NCBI RefSeq assembly: GCF_030315745.1
Contig: NZ_JASXSH010000013.1
Location: 62,001 to 126,000, forward strand
DNA length: 64,000 bases
Source: Gordonia heveisoli
Lineage (GTDB): Bacteria; Actinomycetota; Actinomycetes; Mycobacteriales; Mycobacteriaceae
Direction: 5' to 3'
A model generated the notes under the pieces. The model was not told where the DNA came from and made no database searches. It saw nothing but the letters and a program-made list of their open reading frames with translations. This document shows positions 10,701-18,650 of the stretch, one piece after another. How positions within the stretch are numbered: the stretch's first letter is position 1; the number at the start of each line of letters is the position of its first letter. A program made the position numbers and the translations under genes.

Positions 10701-11162
10701 GGCGGTGACCGCGTCGGAGTCGGCGTGCACGACGATCTCACGGCAATCGCCTGCGCGAATCTGGGCCAGCGTCGCCGACAACAGCGGCACGTTGCGGTTG
10801 ACGACTTCCACGGTCCGGCTGTCCCACGGATCGTTGGCGGCGCCGGTGACGCGGATGAACAGTCCCCGCTGCGGCGATTTTTCGGCTTGCTTGGGCGTGG
10901 TGGACAGCAGCACCGACGCACCGGCGGGAAGCTGCTCGATCGCGGCGCACGGCACGGTGATGTCGAGGTCGATCGGGACATAGGTGACCAGTGGCGCCGA
11001 TACGGAATCGATCTGTGCCTGGTTGCCGACCGGCTGCGGCCAGTTGATCTCGGCGGTCTTCTCGTTGACCGGCATGAGCGGCGTCGCCAGCGCCAGTACC
11101 AGCCCGAGCAGCCCGGTGACGATGGCGATGAGCTTGGCTCGACGGACGGTCTGGACTGGCAC
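7776..11162 (-). CDS. embC: Arabinosyltransferase, EmbC-like
   Basis: This 1128-residue Emb protein starts at a GTG (11160-11162). Helix at about 8-30, INWPQPVG periplasmic start, GT-C acidic pair D285-D286 in NTSDDGYLLTM, and Met292 at the ethambutol-determinant position. The stretch after the motif (ANYYRWYGAPEAPFGWYY) and THHFGVFAG match my memory of mycobacterial EmbC best, and it lies downstream of aftA as embC does in M. tuberculosis. The symbol is therefore likely, not certain. EmbC extends the arabinan of lipoarabinomannan. A DTPHS pentapeptide repeat lies in a loop near residues 690-710. The C-terminal region keeps FPCQRPF and the SGLWSP segment. It is separated from the dprE1-aftA block by the opposite-strand aroQ gene. 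Confidence 0.92.
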   Translation of the reverse strand: MPVQTVRRAKLIAIVTGLLGLVLALATPLMPVNEKTAEINWPQPVGNQAQIDSVSAPLVTYVPIDLDITVPCAAIEQLPAGASVLLSTTPKQAEKSPQRGLFIRVTGAANDPWDSRTVEVVNRNVPLLSATLAQIRAGDCREIVVHADSDAVTAEFVGLRTEDGKPLAASTADREQYRYFPDQRPQVTGLFTDLTGAAAALPGLRAHVTIDTRYNTTPTILKWLVIIVGVGAALLSLSALAALDATDGRRHRRFFPARWWRLNARDYVVIGALIVWHMIGPNTSDDGYLLTMSRVAQDTDYTANYYRWYGAPEAPFGWYYQVFGLLSHISVASPWMRLPALLCGIVTWLIVSHEVLPRLGRAAIAAPAVAWTAAFVFLAYWFPFNNGLRPEPIICLGALLTWCSVERAIATGRLLPAAAACLIGAFSLAAGPTGVLAVAALIAGARPMIMALIKRARAIGGGIWSYVALIAPIVASGTFVVFVVFSNLSLRSFMEASAMKTELGPSRKWFSELDRYSALFAFSADGSIARRFAVLMMIIAMVVSAAVLIRKSRIPGTALGPSRRIVGITFASLVFLMFTPTKWTHHFGVFAGLAAALAAIAAIAVGQQAMHSRRNRTLFAALVLFGTGVAFTAPNSYYYYSAWGMPWGFGQVMVGGLMLGNILLYAALALLLLALWFHFREPFTGKDPAAEPHSDTPHSDTPHSDTPHSDEPAARPFSRVGESLAAAPLAYLAAAVVAFELITAAFAGLHQAQSFSTVRSNFAAVAGKPCAMADLIWVEEDPNRDMLLPVDRTLADPLAGPNNALDSADRPATVGFDANGIPDDLSATASEASLGVLGGNAAADPSVLTANSGGTGGGVSPVRGVNGSHAMLPFLLDPARTPVLGSYSKLDQVPARLTSGWYALPPRWQDRPLLTMSAAGQFDPNNLKLEYTVQQFTPATRDRALQAAGTVDPIDPGPRPSWRNLRLDTENLPRNATAVRIVADDDNLADDSFMVVTPPRLPRMTTLQAVVGSTDPVQVDWTSGLAFPCQRPFIHEVGVAEIPKWRIRPGADLGAAVSAWQNQFGGGPLGWIQVSQQADTRATYLQGDIGRDWGALEQYTPYDDATPAIIDQGTEVHSGLWSPAPIRR
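9031..9090 (-). repeat. In-frame 15-base tandem repeat inside embC (DTPHS pentapeptide)
   Basis: Four 15-base copies (9031-9045, 9046-9060, 9061-9075, 9076-9090) share TCGCTGTGGGGT on the plus strand and encode DTPHS-type repeats in a hydrophilic loop between membrane helices. The last three are identical. Copy number may vary between strains by slippage. Confidence 0.9.
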
Positions 11163-11260
11163 AGAGAGAAATGTTAACCGGGACGTCTCACCAGCCCGGC
11201 CGCGGCAGGTGCGGCGAGCCGATTCACGCTGGTCAGCCGTCGGCGTTCTATGGTTGATCC

Positions 11261-11725
11261 ATGTCTGAGCCTGCGGCCGCGAACGCCGACGTCCTGCCGA
11301 TTCTGCTGCTCAACGGCCCCAACCTGAACACGTTGGGTACGCGGGAGCCGACGATCTACGGTTCGGACACCCTCGCCGACGTGGTGGCGCTGGCCGAACG
11401 GACGGCCGCCGAGGTCGGCTATGGCCTGAGTGCGGCGCAGACCAATCATGAGGGGCAGATGATCGACTGGATCCACGAGGCGGTGGGCCGGATCAGCGGC
11501 ATCGTGATCAACCCGGCCGGCTGGACGCACACCTCGGTGGCGCTGGCCGACGCCCTGGTCGTCCCCGGGGTGCCGATCATGGAGGTGCACATCAGCAACG
11601 TGCACAAGCGGGAGGCCTTCCGGCACCACTCCTATGTATCGCCGCTCGCCGAGGGTGTCATCGCCGGCTACGGCATCCGCGGCTACGAGTTCGCCATCCG
11701 TCGGCTGGCCGAGATCCTCGGCTGA
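11261..11725 (+). CDS. aroQ: 3-dehydroquinate dehydratase, type II
   Basis: This 154-residue cytoplasmic enzyme converts 3-dehydroquinate to 3-dehydroshikimate in the shikimate pathway and normally forms a dodecamer. Type II signatures are clear. LLLNGPNLNTLGTREPTIYG includes the conserved Asn and the active-site Tyr. NHEGQMIDWIHEA, NPAGWTHTSVALADAL and the HISNVHKRE segment with the catalytic His follow. An extra 14 residues precede the first strand. It is flanked on both sides by opposite-strand genes: it diverges from embC (99 bases) and converges on the metallo-hydrolase gene. Its place inside the arabinan cluster looks like an insertion into an ancestral block, not a functional link. Confidence 0.96.
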   Translation: MSEPAAANADVLPILLLNGPNLNTLGTREPTIYGSDTLADVVALAERTAAEVGYGLSAAQTNHEGQMIDWIHEAVGRISGIVINPAGWTHTSVALADALVVPGVPIMEVHISNVHKREAFRHHSYVSPLAEGVIAGYGIRGYEFAIRRLAEILG

Positions 11726-11757
11726 GTCGGAGCTTCATCACGCGCCGGACGAAACCG

Positions 11758-12504
11758 TCAGCGGTTGAGCGCCCGATCGGCGGCCTCGGCGACACTGCCG
11801 CGATACATCGGGCCATGCCCGGGGAACAGGGTGGTGGCGTCGAGCGTGGTGAAGGACTCGACCGACCGGCGCGCTTCGTCGACGTCGTGCTGGAAGGCGT
11901 CACCGATGCACTGTGGCCCGGCGACCGACGAGATCGGATGCCCGCTGACGAGCGCATCCCCCGAGACGAGTACCGCACCGTCGTTGGCGAGGTAGGCGCT
12001 GTGGCCGTCGGTGTGGCCGTACGCGGCGACCGGCTGCGGTCGGCCGGGCAGGTCGAGCGGCTCGGGAAAGGCCTGTGCGTCGGGCAGTCCGGCGCGGCTG
12101 AGGACACCGAGTGGGGTCACCGCGGTGAGCCAGCGCAGCACGCGCGGCCGGTAGGCGATCGGTGCGATGTCACCGACGTCGGCCTGCTGCAGATAGTCGC
12201 GTCGGGCGTGGGCCACCTCGATCGGGTCCATGTAGACGTCGAAACCGTAGCGGGCCTGTAGTTTTGCCAGGCCGCCGAGATGGTCGACGTGGGCGTGGGT
12301 GAGCAGGGCGCCGCGGATGTCCTCGGGTCGCGCGCCGATCGCCCGGATCGATTCGAGGACCGTCTTCGCCTGTCCCGGATAGCCGCCATCGATCAGGGTG
12401 AGGTCGGAACCCTCTTGTAGCAGAACCCAATTGGCCACTTCGGTGTAGACGAGGTAGGCGGTACCGGTGTCGGACTCCACCCGCCCGATGCGGAAGTGAC
12501 TCAT
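11758..12504 (-). CDS. Metallo-beta-lactamase-fold hydrolase
   Basis: This 248-residue protein has the metallo-beta-lactamase fold. Residues 70-75 read HAHVDH, the first zinc-binding motif. SGDAL supplies the bridging Asp, AYGHTDGHS carries another His, and PGHGPMY lies near the end. The start ATG at 12502-12504 overlaps the aftA stop (ATGA). An open frame continues upstream of it but has no homology-like content. The substrate cannot be predicted; related proteins include glyoxalase II, lactonases and thioesterases. Overlap with aftA implies co-translation with a cell-wall arabinosyltransferase, so a role in lipid-linked precursor or thioester turnover is possible but unproven. Confidence 0.88.
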   Translation of the reverse strand: MSHFRIGRVESDTGTAYLVYTEVANWVLLQEGSDLTLIDGGYPGQAKTVLESIRAIGARPEDIRGALLTHAHVDHLGGLAKLQARYGFDVYMDPIEVAHARRDYLQQADVGDIAPIAYRPRVLRWLTAVTPLGVLSRAGLPDAQAFPEPLDLPGRPQPVAAYGHTDGHSAYLANDGAVLVSGDALVSGHPISSVAGPQCIGDAFQHDVDEARRSVESFTTLDATTLFPGHGPMYRGSVAEAADRALNR

Positions 12505-14450
12505 CGGTGACCGCCGTTGCGGACGACCAGCACGAAGGGGCCGACCTCGGTGACGGTGAACCGCGGATCGGCGAAGACCTTCGGGTCGAAGGTGACCGTG
12601 TAACGCTTCACATTCGGGTCGTTCGGGTACACATCTTCGGCCAGTCGGAGCGTGTAGCCGTCCGCGGAGTAGCGGAACAGGAAGACATTCGGTGCCCGCC
12701 ACGGTGAGCGGTCGAGCTTGTCGATGAGCGCGTCCGCGGATTCGGTCTCCGACCAGCGTTCGATGGTCGCGGCCCGCTTGTCGAATTCGGCGAGCGGGTT
12801 CGCGTAATGCGAGGTCAATCCCTGGAAACCCCAATACGGGTAGATGGAGAGGAATCCGTAATCCGCGGTCAGCACCACGTTGTCGGTGGGTTCACCGCCG
12901 CTCTGGGCACGAATGAGCTTGTCCAGCTTGGGGAAATAGGATTCGGCGCCGGCCGGACGGTGGTCGGCGCGCTCGCCGTGGCCGTCGGTGTCGGTGTAGG
13001 CGGTCGAGATCTCGGTGCTCAGATGGCCCGGGATAGACTGTGCCAGGGCGATCGCGGCGAGTGTGGCGACGGCACCGACGAGCACCCGCACATCACCGAA
13101 ACGTTCGATGAGCCAGCGCGCGATCTCGATGACACCGAAGACGCCGGCCGCGGCCAGCACCGCCACCAGCAGCGGGTCGAGGCGGAAGGACAGCAGCGTC
13201 GAGCCGGTCGCGGTGCGCAGCATCGACAGCAGACAGAACAGGTAGATGGTGACGACGGTGACCCCGAAGGCGAGCGCGACCGTCCGCTGCCGGAAGCGCA
13301 GCAGAATCCACAGCAGACCGATCATGGTGATCGCGCCGACCAGGGTGAGCTGGAACATCGGCACCGGCAGGATCGAACCCCGTTCGGGCAGATAGTGTTC
13401 GGCGCTGCCGCCGCTGGCCGGTTTGTCGGTGACCCGGTCCAGCAGATACGGAGCCCAGACCGTCAGCGCGACGACCCCCGAGATGGCCCCGACGACGATC
13501 AGTCGCACCGCGATCGAGAAGATGACGGCCCGGCGTTGCTTCCGGACCTGATCGTCGGGGCGGGCCTTGTTGGTGGCCGCGCGCCACGCCTGCACCGCGA
13601 ACAGCAGCGTCAGCATGATGGCGGTCAGCGCGAACAGGCCGGTGTAGAGCGTGTAGATCGTCGCAGCCAGTCCGATGAACAGACCCGACGCGACGACGGC
13701 AGGCCAACTCGTCGCCGCCGTACCCAATCCACCGACCGGGCCGTCGGCCGCGCGGGATCGTCCGCGCAGCGCGTAGGTCAGGGTGATGAGCATCGGGGCG
13801 GCCAGCAGCACCAGCACCGCCGAATATGGTTCGGGGGAGGCGTACAGCAGGGTGACGGTGGTGACCGCGAGGACCAGCGCGGCACCCCGGTCGGCGCCGA
13901 ACATGCGGTTGAACAGGATCGCGGCGACCGCGGCGGCCACCGCCATCGAGATGATCGCCCACGGCTTGTAGGCCTCCCAGCCGGGCAACCCCATCAGGCT
14001 CGCGTAGCGCCCGCCGGAGAAGAACCAGCCTGCCGGGTAATACGGCGGCAGGTCGGCGTAGGTCATGTCGGCCAGCCGGGGGCTCGACGTCATCCGGGTC
14101 AGATACTCGGTGCGGAACTGTTGGTCCACGGACAGGCCGAACAGGTAGAGCTTGGTAGCCCCCAACGGCATGCCGATGGTGACGGTGACGAACCCGGAGA
14201 TCGCCGCCGCGGACAATGCGGGCAGCACCGGCCGGGCGCGTCCGGCCCGGTACGCCAGGGCCACCGCCACCAGGATCGCGATGGTGACGACCTGGCCCGC
14301 GGTGGTCAGGGACCGTGTCACATTCGACGAGTTGTAGGCGGGCCAGTCGACCTTGTCGATCACCTTGAGGCCGACGAAGGCGACGATCCCGCCGACGACG
14401 ACCGCGGTGACCAGGTCGATCACGTCTCGGCGGTAGCTGGTTGCGGTCAC
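12501..14450 (-). CDS. aftA: Galactan 5-O-arabinofuranosyltransferase AftA
   Basis: This 649-residue GT-C membrane enzyme is very close in length to mycobacterial AftA (about 643). It adds the first arabinofuranose from decaprenyl-phosphoarabinose to galactan, priming arabinan. About ten or more membrane helices cover residues 10-480 and a soluble C-terminal periplasmic domain of about 170 residues follows. The family fingerprint is seen at about residues 129-165: DQQFRTEYLTRM, then DLPPYYPAGWFF. The soluble domain has the YGFLSIYPYWGFQGLTSHY segment. It lies downstream of dprE1-dprE2 in the same order as M. tuberculosis Rv3790-Rv3792, so donor synthesis and first use are clustered. A 17-base-pair hairpin separates it from dprE2, so it may have its own promoter. 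Confidence 0.95.
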   Translation of the reverse strand: MTATSYRRDVIDLVTAVVVGGIVAFVGLKVIDKVDWPAYNSSNVTRSLTTAGQVVTIAILVAVALAYRAGRARPVLPALSAAAISGFVTVTIGMPLGATKLYLFGLSVDQQFRTEYLTRMTSSPRLADMTYADLPPYYPAGWFFSGGRYASLMGLPGWEAYKPWAIISMAVAAAVAAILFNRMFGADRGAALVLAVTTVTLLYASPEPYSAVLVLLAAPMLITLTYALRGRSRAADGPVGGLGTAATSWPAVVASGLFIGLAATIYTLYTGLFALTAIMLTLLFAVQAWRAATNKARPDDQVRKQRRAVIFSIAVRLIVVGAISGVVALTVWAPYLLDRVTDKPASGGSAEHYLPERGSILPVPMFQLTLVGAITMIGLLWILLRFRQRTVALAFGVTVVTIYLFCLLSMLRTATGSTLLSFRLDPLLVAVLAAAGVFGVIEIARWLIERFGDVRVLVGAVATLAAIALAQSIPGHLSTEISTAYTDTDGHGERADHRPAGAESYFPKLDKLIRAQSGGEPTDNVVLTADYGFLSIYPYWGFQGLTSHYANPLAEFDKRAATIERWSETESADALIDKLDRSPWRAPNVFLFRYSADGYTLRLAEDVYPNDPNVKRYTVTFDPKVFADPRFTVTEVGPFVLVVRNGGHR

Positions 14451-14476
14451 GACATCAGTCCTAGCAGGCTTTGCCG

Positions 14477-14554
14477 CCCCGCAGAATCGCCACCTTCGAC
14501 GAGAAGCGCCAGCTCTAGCTAGCGATTCGGGCCGGAAGTGGCGATTCTGCGGGG
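14477..14554. terminator. Long inverted repeat between dprE2 and aftA
   Basis: CCCCGCAGAATCGCCAC at 14477-14493 pairs perfectly with GTGGCGATTCTGCGGGG at 14538-14554, with a 44-base loop. It lies 11 bases past the dprE2 stop and 26 bases before the aftA start (minus strand). No U-run is visible, so it may be a partial terminator or an RNA-stabilising hairpin. Confidence 0.6.
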
Positions 14555-14565
14555 GCCGGCGGCGG

Positions 14566-15327
14566 TCAGATGGGCAGCTTGCGGAAGATGGCGCGCGGGA
14601 TGTGCCGCAACACGATCATCACGAAGCGGAATTGTCCGGGGACCCAGACGATCTCCTTGCCCTTGGCGGCCGCCGCGACGGCCATGCGTCCGACGTCCTC
14701 CTTCTCGACGGTCATCGGAGCCTCGGCGACATGCGCCGACAGTCGGGTGCGGACCATACCCGGGCGGACGACCAGGGTGCGCACGCCGAACGGGCGCAGC
14801 GCCTCACCGAGGCCGAGGTAGAAGCCGTCCAGACCGGCCTTGGTGGAGCCGTAGACGAAGTTGCTGCGACGCACGCGCTCACCGGCGACCGAACTCATCG
14901 CGATGATCTGGCCGTGGCCCTGGGCACGCAGCTTCTCACCGAGCAGCACACCCACCGACACCGCGGCGGTGTAGTTGATCTCGGCTTCGGCGACCGCGAG
15001 TTTGTGGTCCTGCCAGGCCTGCTCGTCGTCGCCCTGGATGCCGAACGCGACGATCGCGACGTCGACGTCACCGCCGGCGAACGCCTTGTCGACGACCTCG
15101 CGGTGGGTGTCGGTGGCGCGGGCGTCGAAGTCGATCAGCTCGACGCTCGACGCTCCGGCGGCCTTCGCCTTCTCCACCGCGGCGTCGGCCGCCGGGTCGC
15201 CCGGCACGGTGGCCAGGATGACGCGGGCGGCGCCCTTCTTGAGGTATTCGGCGGTGATGGCCAGCCCGATCTCCGAGCTACCGCCCAGGACCAGGATGGA
15301 CTGGGGTGCGCCGACGGCGTTCAACAT
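14566..15327 (-). CDS. dprE2: Decaprenylphospho-beta-D-erythro-pentofuranosid-2-ulose 2-reductase DprE2
   Basis: This 253-residue short-chain dehydrogenase is the length of M. tuberculosis DprE2 (254). The Rossmann motif [10 protein letters not shown] spans residues 12-21. The catalytic set is Ser146, Tyr159 and Lys163 (YGSTK). It reduces the DprE1-made 2-keto intermediate with NAD(P)H, giving decaprenyl-phosphoarabinose, the sole arabinose donor for AftA and the Emb enzymes. The DprE1-DprE2 pair works at the inner membrane. It lies 49 bases downstream of dprE1 on the same strand, most likely in one transcript. The sequence is full length with no missing key residue. Confidence 0.96.
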   Translation of the reverse strand: MLNAVGAPQSILVLGGSSEIGLAITAEYLKKGAARVILATVPGDPAADAAVEKAKAAGASSVELIDFDARATDTHREVVDKAFAGGDVDVAIVAFGIQGDDEQAWQDHKLAVAEAEINYTAAVSVGVLLGEKLRAQGHGQIIAMSSVAGERVRRSNFVYGSTKAGLDGFYLGLGEALRPFGVRTLVVRPGMVRTRLSAHVAEAPMTVEKEDVGRMAVAAAAKGKEIVWVPGQFRFVMIVLRHIPRAIFRKLPI

Positions 15328-15376
15328 TGCTACTCGCTTTCGATTGCGGAGAGTGTGCGGTGGGTCCCTGAGGAAT

Positions 15377-16801
15377 TCAGCCCAGCTCGAACCGGCGACC
15401 CATGTCGGACATGAACACGCCTGTCGGGTCGATGCGGCGACGCACGGCCAGCCACTCGTCGATACGCGGGTACATGGCGTGGAAGTTCTCCGCGGAGGTG
15501 CGTGAGTCCTTGGCGGTGTAGAGGCGTCCGCCCATGGACATGACGCGACGGTCGAGTTCGTTGAGGAATTCGGCCAGCCCGGCCTTGACCGGGAAGTCCA
15601 GGCAGACGTTCCAGCCCTTGAACGGGAAGCTCAGCGGGGCCTTGTTGCCCTCGCCGAACAGCTTGATGACGTTGAGGAAGCTGACGTGACCGGATGCCTG
15701 GATGTCCTCGATGAGACTCTTGAACTCGCCTTCGTTACCTGTGGGAACGATGAACTGGTATTGGCAGAAGCCGCCACCGCGTCCGTAGGCGTTGTTCCAG
15801 TTCCCGAGGATGTCGAGCATGTGATAGAAGGCGGGCAGCGATTTGACGGCCCCCTTCTTGTTCGAGCCCAGCCGGTAGTAGAACTCCGACATCAAGGTGA
15901 AGTCGAGTTTGTTGGCGAGTCCGCGCGGGAAGACGTCGGGGAGCGCCGCGAGCGGCTTCGCGTCGAACTTGAGCGGGTTCTTCTGCAGCTTCGCGGGAAG
16001 TTCGTCGACCCGGGCAAGGTTGCCGCGGCTGAAGGAGCCGCGGCCCAGCTTCGGCGGCTTGCTCATCGAGTCGAACCAGCCGGAGGCGTACTCGTAGCCG
16101 TCCTCGAATCCGTCCTCGAGGTGCAGCGCGATGGTCTCGTCGAGGGTGTTCGTGGTGGCCGTGTCGGCGATGAAGTAGGCGCTCTCGGTGCGCTTCATCG
16201 CGATCTTGGCGCGCAGCACGATGCCGGTCAGACCGATACCGCCCACGGTGGCCCAGAAGATCGACGCATCGGGATCGTCGGCGGTGCCGTCCGGGGTGAG
16301 AGTCAGGATGCGGCCGTCGGCGACGAGCAACTGCATCTCGACGACGTGGTTGCCGAAGCTGCCCTGGCTGTGGTGGTTCTTACCGTGGATGTCGTGCGCG
16401 ATCGCACCACCGACGGTGACCTGACGGGTACCCGGGAGCACCGGAACCCACAGGCCGTACGGCAGCGCCGCCTGCATGAGGGCGTCGAGGCTGACACCGG
16501 CGTCGAGGTCGACGGTCGCGGTCTCGGCGTCGATCTCGTAGATCCGCGTCAACGGCGTCATGTCGATGGTCAGCCCGCCGGTGTTCTGGCCGGACTCGTT
16601 GTAGGAGCGGCCGAGACCGCGCGCGATGACGCCGCGCTTGAGATAGTCGGGCTTGTCCGCGTTGTCGTCGGCGACCCGTGCCACCGCGTCGGCGATGACC
16701 TCGGGGTACGGCGTGGACAGCACATGCCCCTGGACCGGCGTGGTGCGGGACCATCCCACCAGCTTGCGGGTGGTGATCGGCAGCAATTCTTCTCTAGACA
16801 T
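15377..16801 (-). CDS. dprE1: Decaprenylphosphoryl-beta-D-ribose 2-oxidase DprE1
   Basis: This 474-residue FAD enzyme oxidises decaprenyl-phosphoribose at C2, the first half of its epimerisation to decaprenyl-phosphoarabinose. The vanillyl-alcohol-oxidase-type FAD domain includes [10 protein letters not shown] (about 61-70) and the [15 protein letters not shown] segment. His139 corresponds to M. tuberculosis His132, which links to flavin contacts. Cys400 in WNVCLDFPV corresponds to Cys387, the residue trapped by benzothiazinones, so the drug-target cysteine is kept. The end ([20 protein letters not shown]) matches the family. It heads the dprE1-dprE2-aftA-hydrolase series, and a hairpin at 16923 insulates it from the gene upstream. 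Confidence 0.97.
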   Translation of the reverse strand: MSREELLPITTRKLVGWSRTTPVQGHVLSTPYPEVIADAVARVADDNADKPDYLKRGVIARGLGRSYNESGQNTGGLTIDMTPLTRIYEIDAETATVDLDAGVSLDALMQAALPYGLWVPVLPGTRQVTVGGAIAHDIHGKNHHSQGSFGNHVVEMQLLVADGRILTLTPDGTADDPDASIFWATVGGIGLTGIVLRAKIAMKRTESAYFIADTATTNTLDETIALHLEDGFEDGYEYASGWFDSMSKPPKLGRGSFSRGNLARVDELPAKLQKNPLKFDAKPLAALPDVFPRGLANKLDFTLMSEFYYRLGSNKKGAVKSLPAFYHMLDILGNWNNAYGRGGGFCQYQFIVPTGNEGEFKSLIEDIQASGHVSFLNVIKLFGEGNKAPLSFPFKGWNVCLDFPVKAGLAEFLNELDRRVMSMGGRLYTAKDSRTSAENFHAMYPRIDEWLAVRRRIDPTGVFMSDMGRRFELG

Positions 16802-16922
16802 CGCCCAAGAGGGTACCCGCCCGGGTGCGCCTTCCCATCATCTCGTGACGGGGACCGCAGCAGATCTCAGCGGGTTATCAGGAGTGCGGTGATTTGGGGC
16901 GACTCGTCGCTCACCGGTTCCC

Positions 16923-16952
16923 TTCCCGCTTATGGGATCCAATAAGCGGGAA
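16923..16952. terminator. Hairpin downstream of the oxidoreductase at 16985
   Basis: TTCCCGCTTAT at 16923-16933 pairs perfectly with ATAAGCGGGAA at 16942-16952 around an 8-base loop. It begins 32 bases past the stop of the minus-strand gene ending at 16985 and lies upstream of dprE1, so it probably ends that transcript. Confidence 0.65.
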
Positions 16953-16984
16953 CCGAACGTATGCGCGGGAAGCTGGCCCCGGGA

Positions 16985-18535
16985 CTACCCCGCGAGCACC
17001 TTGGCCGCCGCGTTGCGGCCGGGGATGCCGCTGACACCGCCGCCGCGGCGGGCGCCGGCACCGCAGATCAGCAGCCGCGGATGGCTGGTTTCCACACCCC
17101 AGGCGCCGACGTCGGACTCGGTTTCGGCCCACGGCCACTGCAGGCTGCGGTGGAAGATGTTGCCGCCGGGTAGGCCGATTTGGTCGTCGAGGTCCTGTGG
17201 GGTCTTCACCTCGATACACGGGTTCCCGGCGGCGTCGTGGCTGATCAGCGACTGGATCGGCTCGGCGAGCACGCTGCTGACCGACGCGAGTGTCGCCCCG
17301 ACGGCGTGGTCGACGGCGCCCGGGGCGTCGAACACCTCGGGCGGCATGTGCAACCCGAACAACGTCAGCGAGTGGTGGCCGTCGAGTTCGGGGCCGAGGA
17401 TGCTGCGGTCGGACAGCGTGTGGCAGTACACCTCGCAGGGCGGAAGGTCGGGGACCTGTCCGCGCCGCGCCTGCTGCCACGCGGTGTGCAGCTGCGATGC
17501 CGATTCGTTGATGTGGAAGGTGCCCGCGAAGGCGGCTTCGGGCGGGATCGATTCGCCGGGCAGGCGTGGCAACCGGTCGAGCAACAGGTTGATCTTCAGT
17601 TGGGCGCCGCGCGGATCGGTCTCGGTGGCGATCGGTTCGGTGAGATAGCGGTCGACGACGGTCGGTGCGCACGCCGCGTACAGCATCTCCGCGTGCACGG
17701 TCGTGGTCGTGCTGTCGGGGTCCGTGTATTCGACGGTCCCGTCGGCCGGGTCGATGCCGACGATGTCGATGCCGGTGCAGATGTGCGCACCCGCCGACAT
17801 CGCGCTCGCATACAGTGCCCCCGACACCGAACCCATGCCGCCGACCGGCACATCCCAGTCGCCCGTGCCGCCGCCGATCAGGTGATAAAGGAAACAGATG
17901 TTGGCGCGCAGCGAGGCCTCACCGATGTCGGCGAAGGTGCCGATCAGGGCATCGGTGGCGACGATGCCGCGCACCAGGTCGTCGTCGAAGTAATGGTCGA
18001 GGAGTTCACCGAGGGGTTTGCTGGTCAGTATTTCCCACAGCTCCGCCTCGGTGGAGTCGCCGCCCGACACCAGGTCGTGCAGGTCGGCGGCGGAGCGGAG
18101 CGGTTCGGTCATGGTCGGGAAGACGCGTGCGGCGATCGTGCCCATCCGGTCGTAGAAGGACCGCCACGCGGTGAAGGCCGAGTCGTCGCCGGTGACGCGG
18201 CGGAAGGACGCCTCGGTCGCGTGCGGGTCGCCGTTGTCGACGAGGATTCCGGTCGTCGGATCGCCGGGTACCGGCGTGTACGACGAGTACCGACGCCGGA
18301 TCAGCCGGATGTCGAGGTCGAGGTCGGTGATGATCTCCCGCGGCAGCAGCGACACGAGGTAGGAGTATCGCGACAGCCGCGCCGGCATCCCGGGGAACGG
18401 CATCGCCGACACCGCGGCCCCGCCGACATGGTCGGAGCGTTCGAGAACCAGCACCCGACGCCCCGCCCGCGCGAGATAGGCGGCCGTCGTCAGGCCGTTG
18501 TGTCCGGCCCCGATGATGATGTCGTCGAATCGCAT
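16985..18535 (-). CDS. FAD-dependent oxidoreductase, phytoene-dehydrogenase/PYROXD2-like
   Basis: This 516-residue protein has an N-terminal dinucleotide-binding motif, IIGAGHNGLTTAAYLARAG (about 7-25), followed by VLERSDHVGGAA. The C-terminal FAD-contact segment is ICGAGARRGGGVSGIPGRN. That combination is typical of the phytoene dehydrogenase/PYROXD2 group, cytosolic flavoproteins whose bacterial members rarely have known substrates. The ATG at 18533-18535 is preferred because the Rossmann motif starts 6 residues later. A longer frame to 18676 would overlap the divergent aldo-keto reductase. It is single-gene on its strand, with a hairpin after it. A second member of the same group lies at 21372, so the region carries two. 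Confidence 0.85.
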   Translation of the reverse strand: MRFDDIIIGAGHNGLTTAAYLARAGRRVLVLERSDHVGGAAVSAMPFPGMPARLSRYSYLVSLLPREIITDLDLDIRLIRRRYSSYTPVPGDPTTGILVDNGDPHATEASFRRVTGDDSAFTAWRSFYDRMGTIAARVFPTMTEPLRSAADLHDLVSGGDSTEAELWEILTSKPLGELLDHYFDDDLVRGIVATDALIGTFADIGEASLRANICFLYHLIGGGTGDWDVPVGGMGSVSGALYASAMSAGAHICTGIDIVGIDPADGTVEYTDPDSTTTTVHAEMLYAACAPTVVDRYLTEPIATETDPRGAQLKINLLLDRLPRLPGESIPPEAAFAGTFHINESASQLHTAWQQARRGQVPDLPPCEVYCHTLSDRSILGPELDGHHSLTLFGLHMPPEVFDAPGAVDHAVGATLASVSSVLAEPIQSLISHDAAGNPCIEVKTPQDLDDQIGLPGGNIFHRSLQWPWAETESDVGAWGVETSHPRLLICGAGARRGGGVSGIPGRNAAAKVLAG

Positions 18536-18650
18536 CCCCACCAGTGTGGCGTGCCGATCGGCGGCGCGAGTATGGAATCGGTAGACGCTGTGTGCGCTAT
18601 CGCATACCAACCGCGACGCAAACGTGTCGGACGGTCCATAGTCTGGGCGA

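Noticed and set aside
12505..12834. An N-terminal extension of the metallo-hydrolase
   Set aside because: It is out-of-frame aftA sequence with no family content; the overlap ATG at 12504 starts exactly at the fold.
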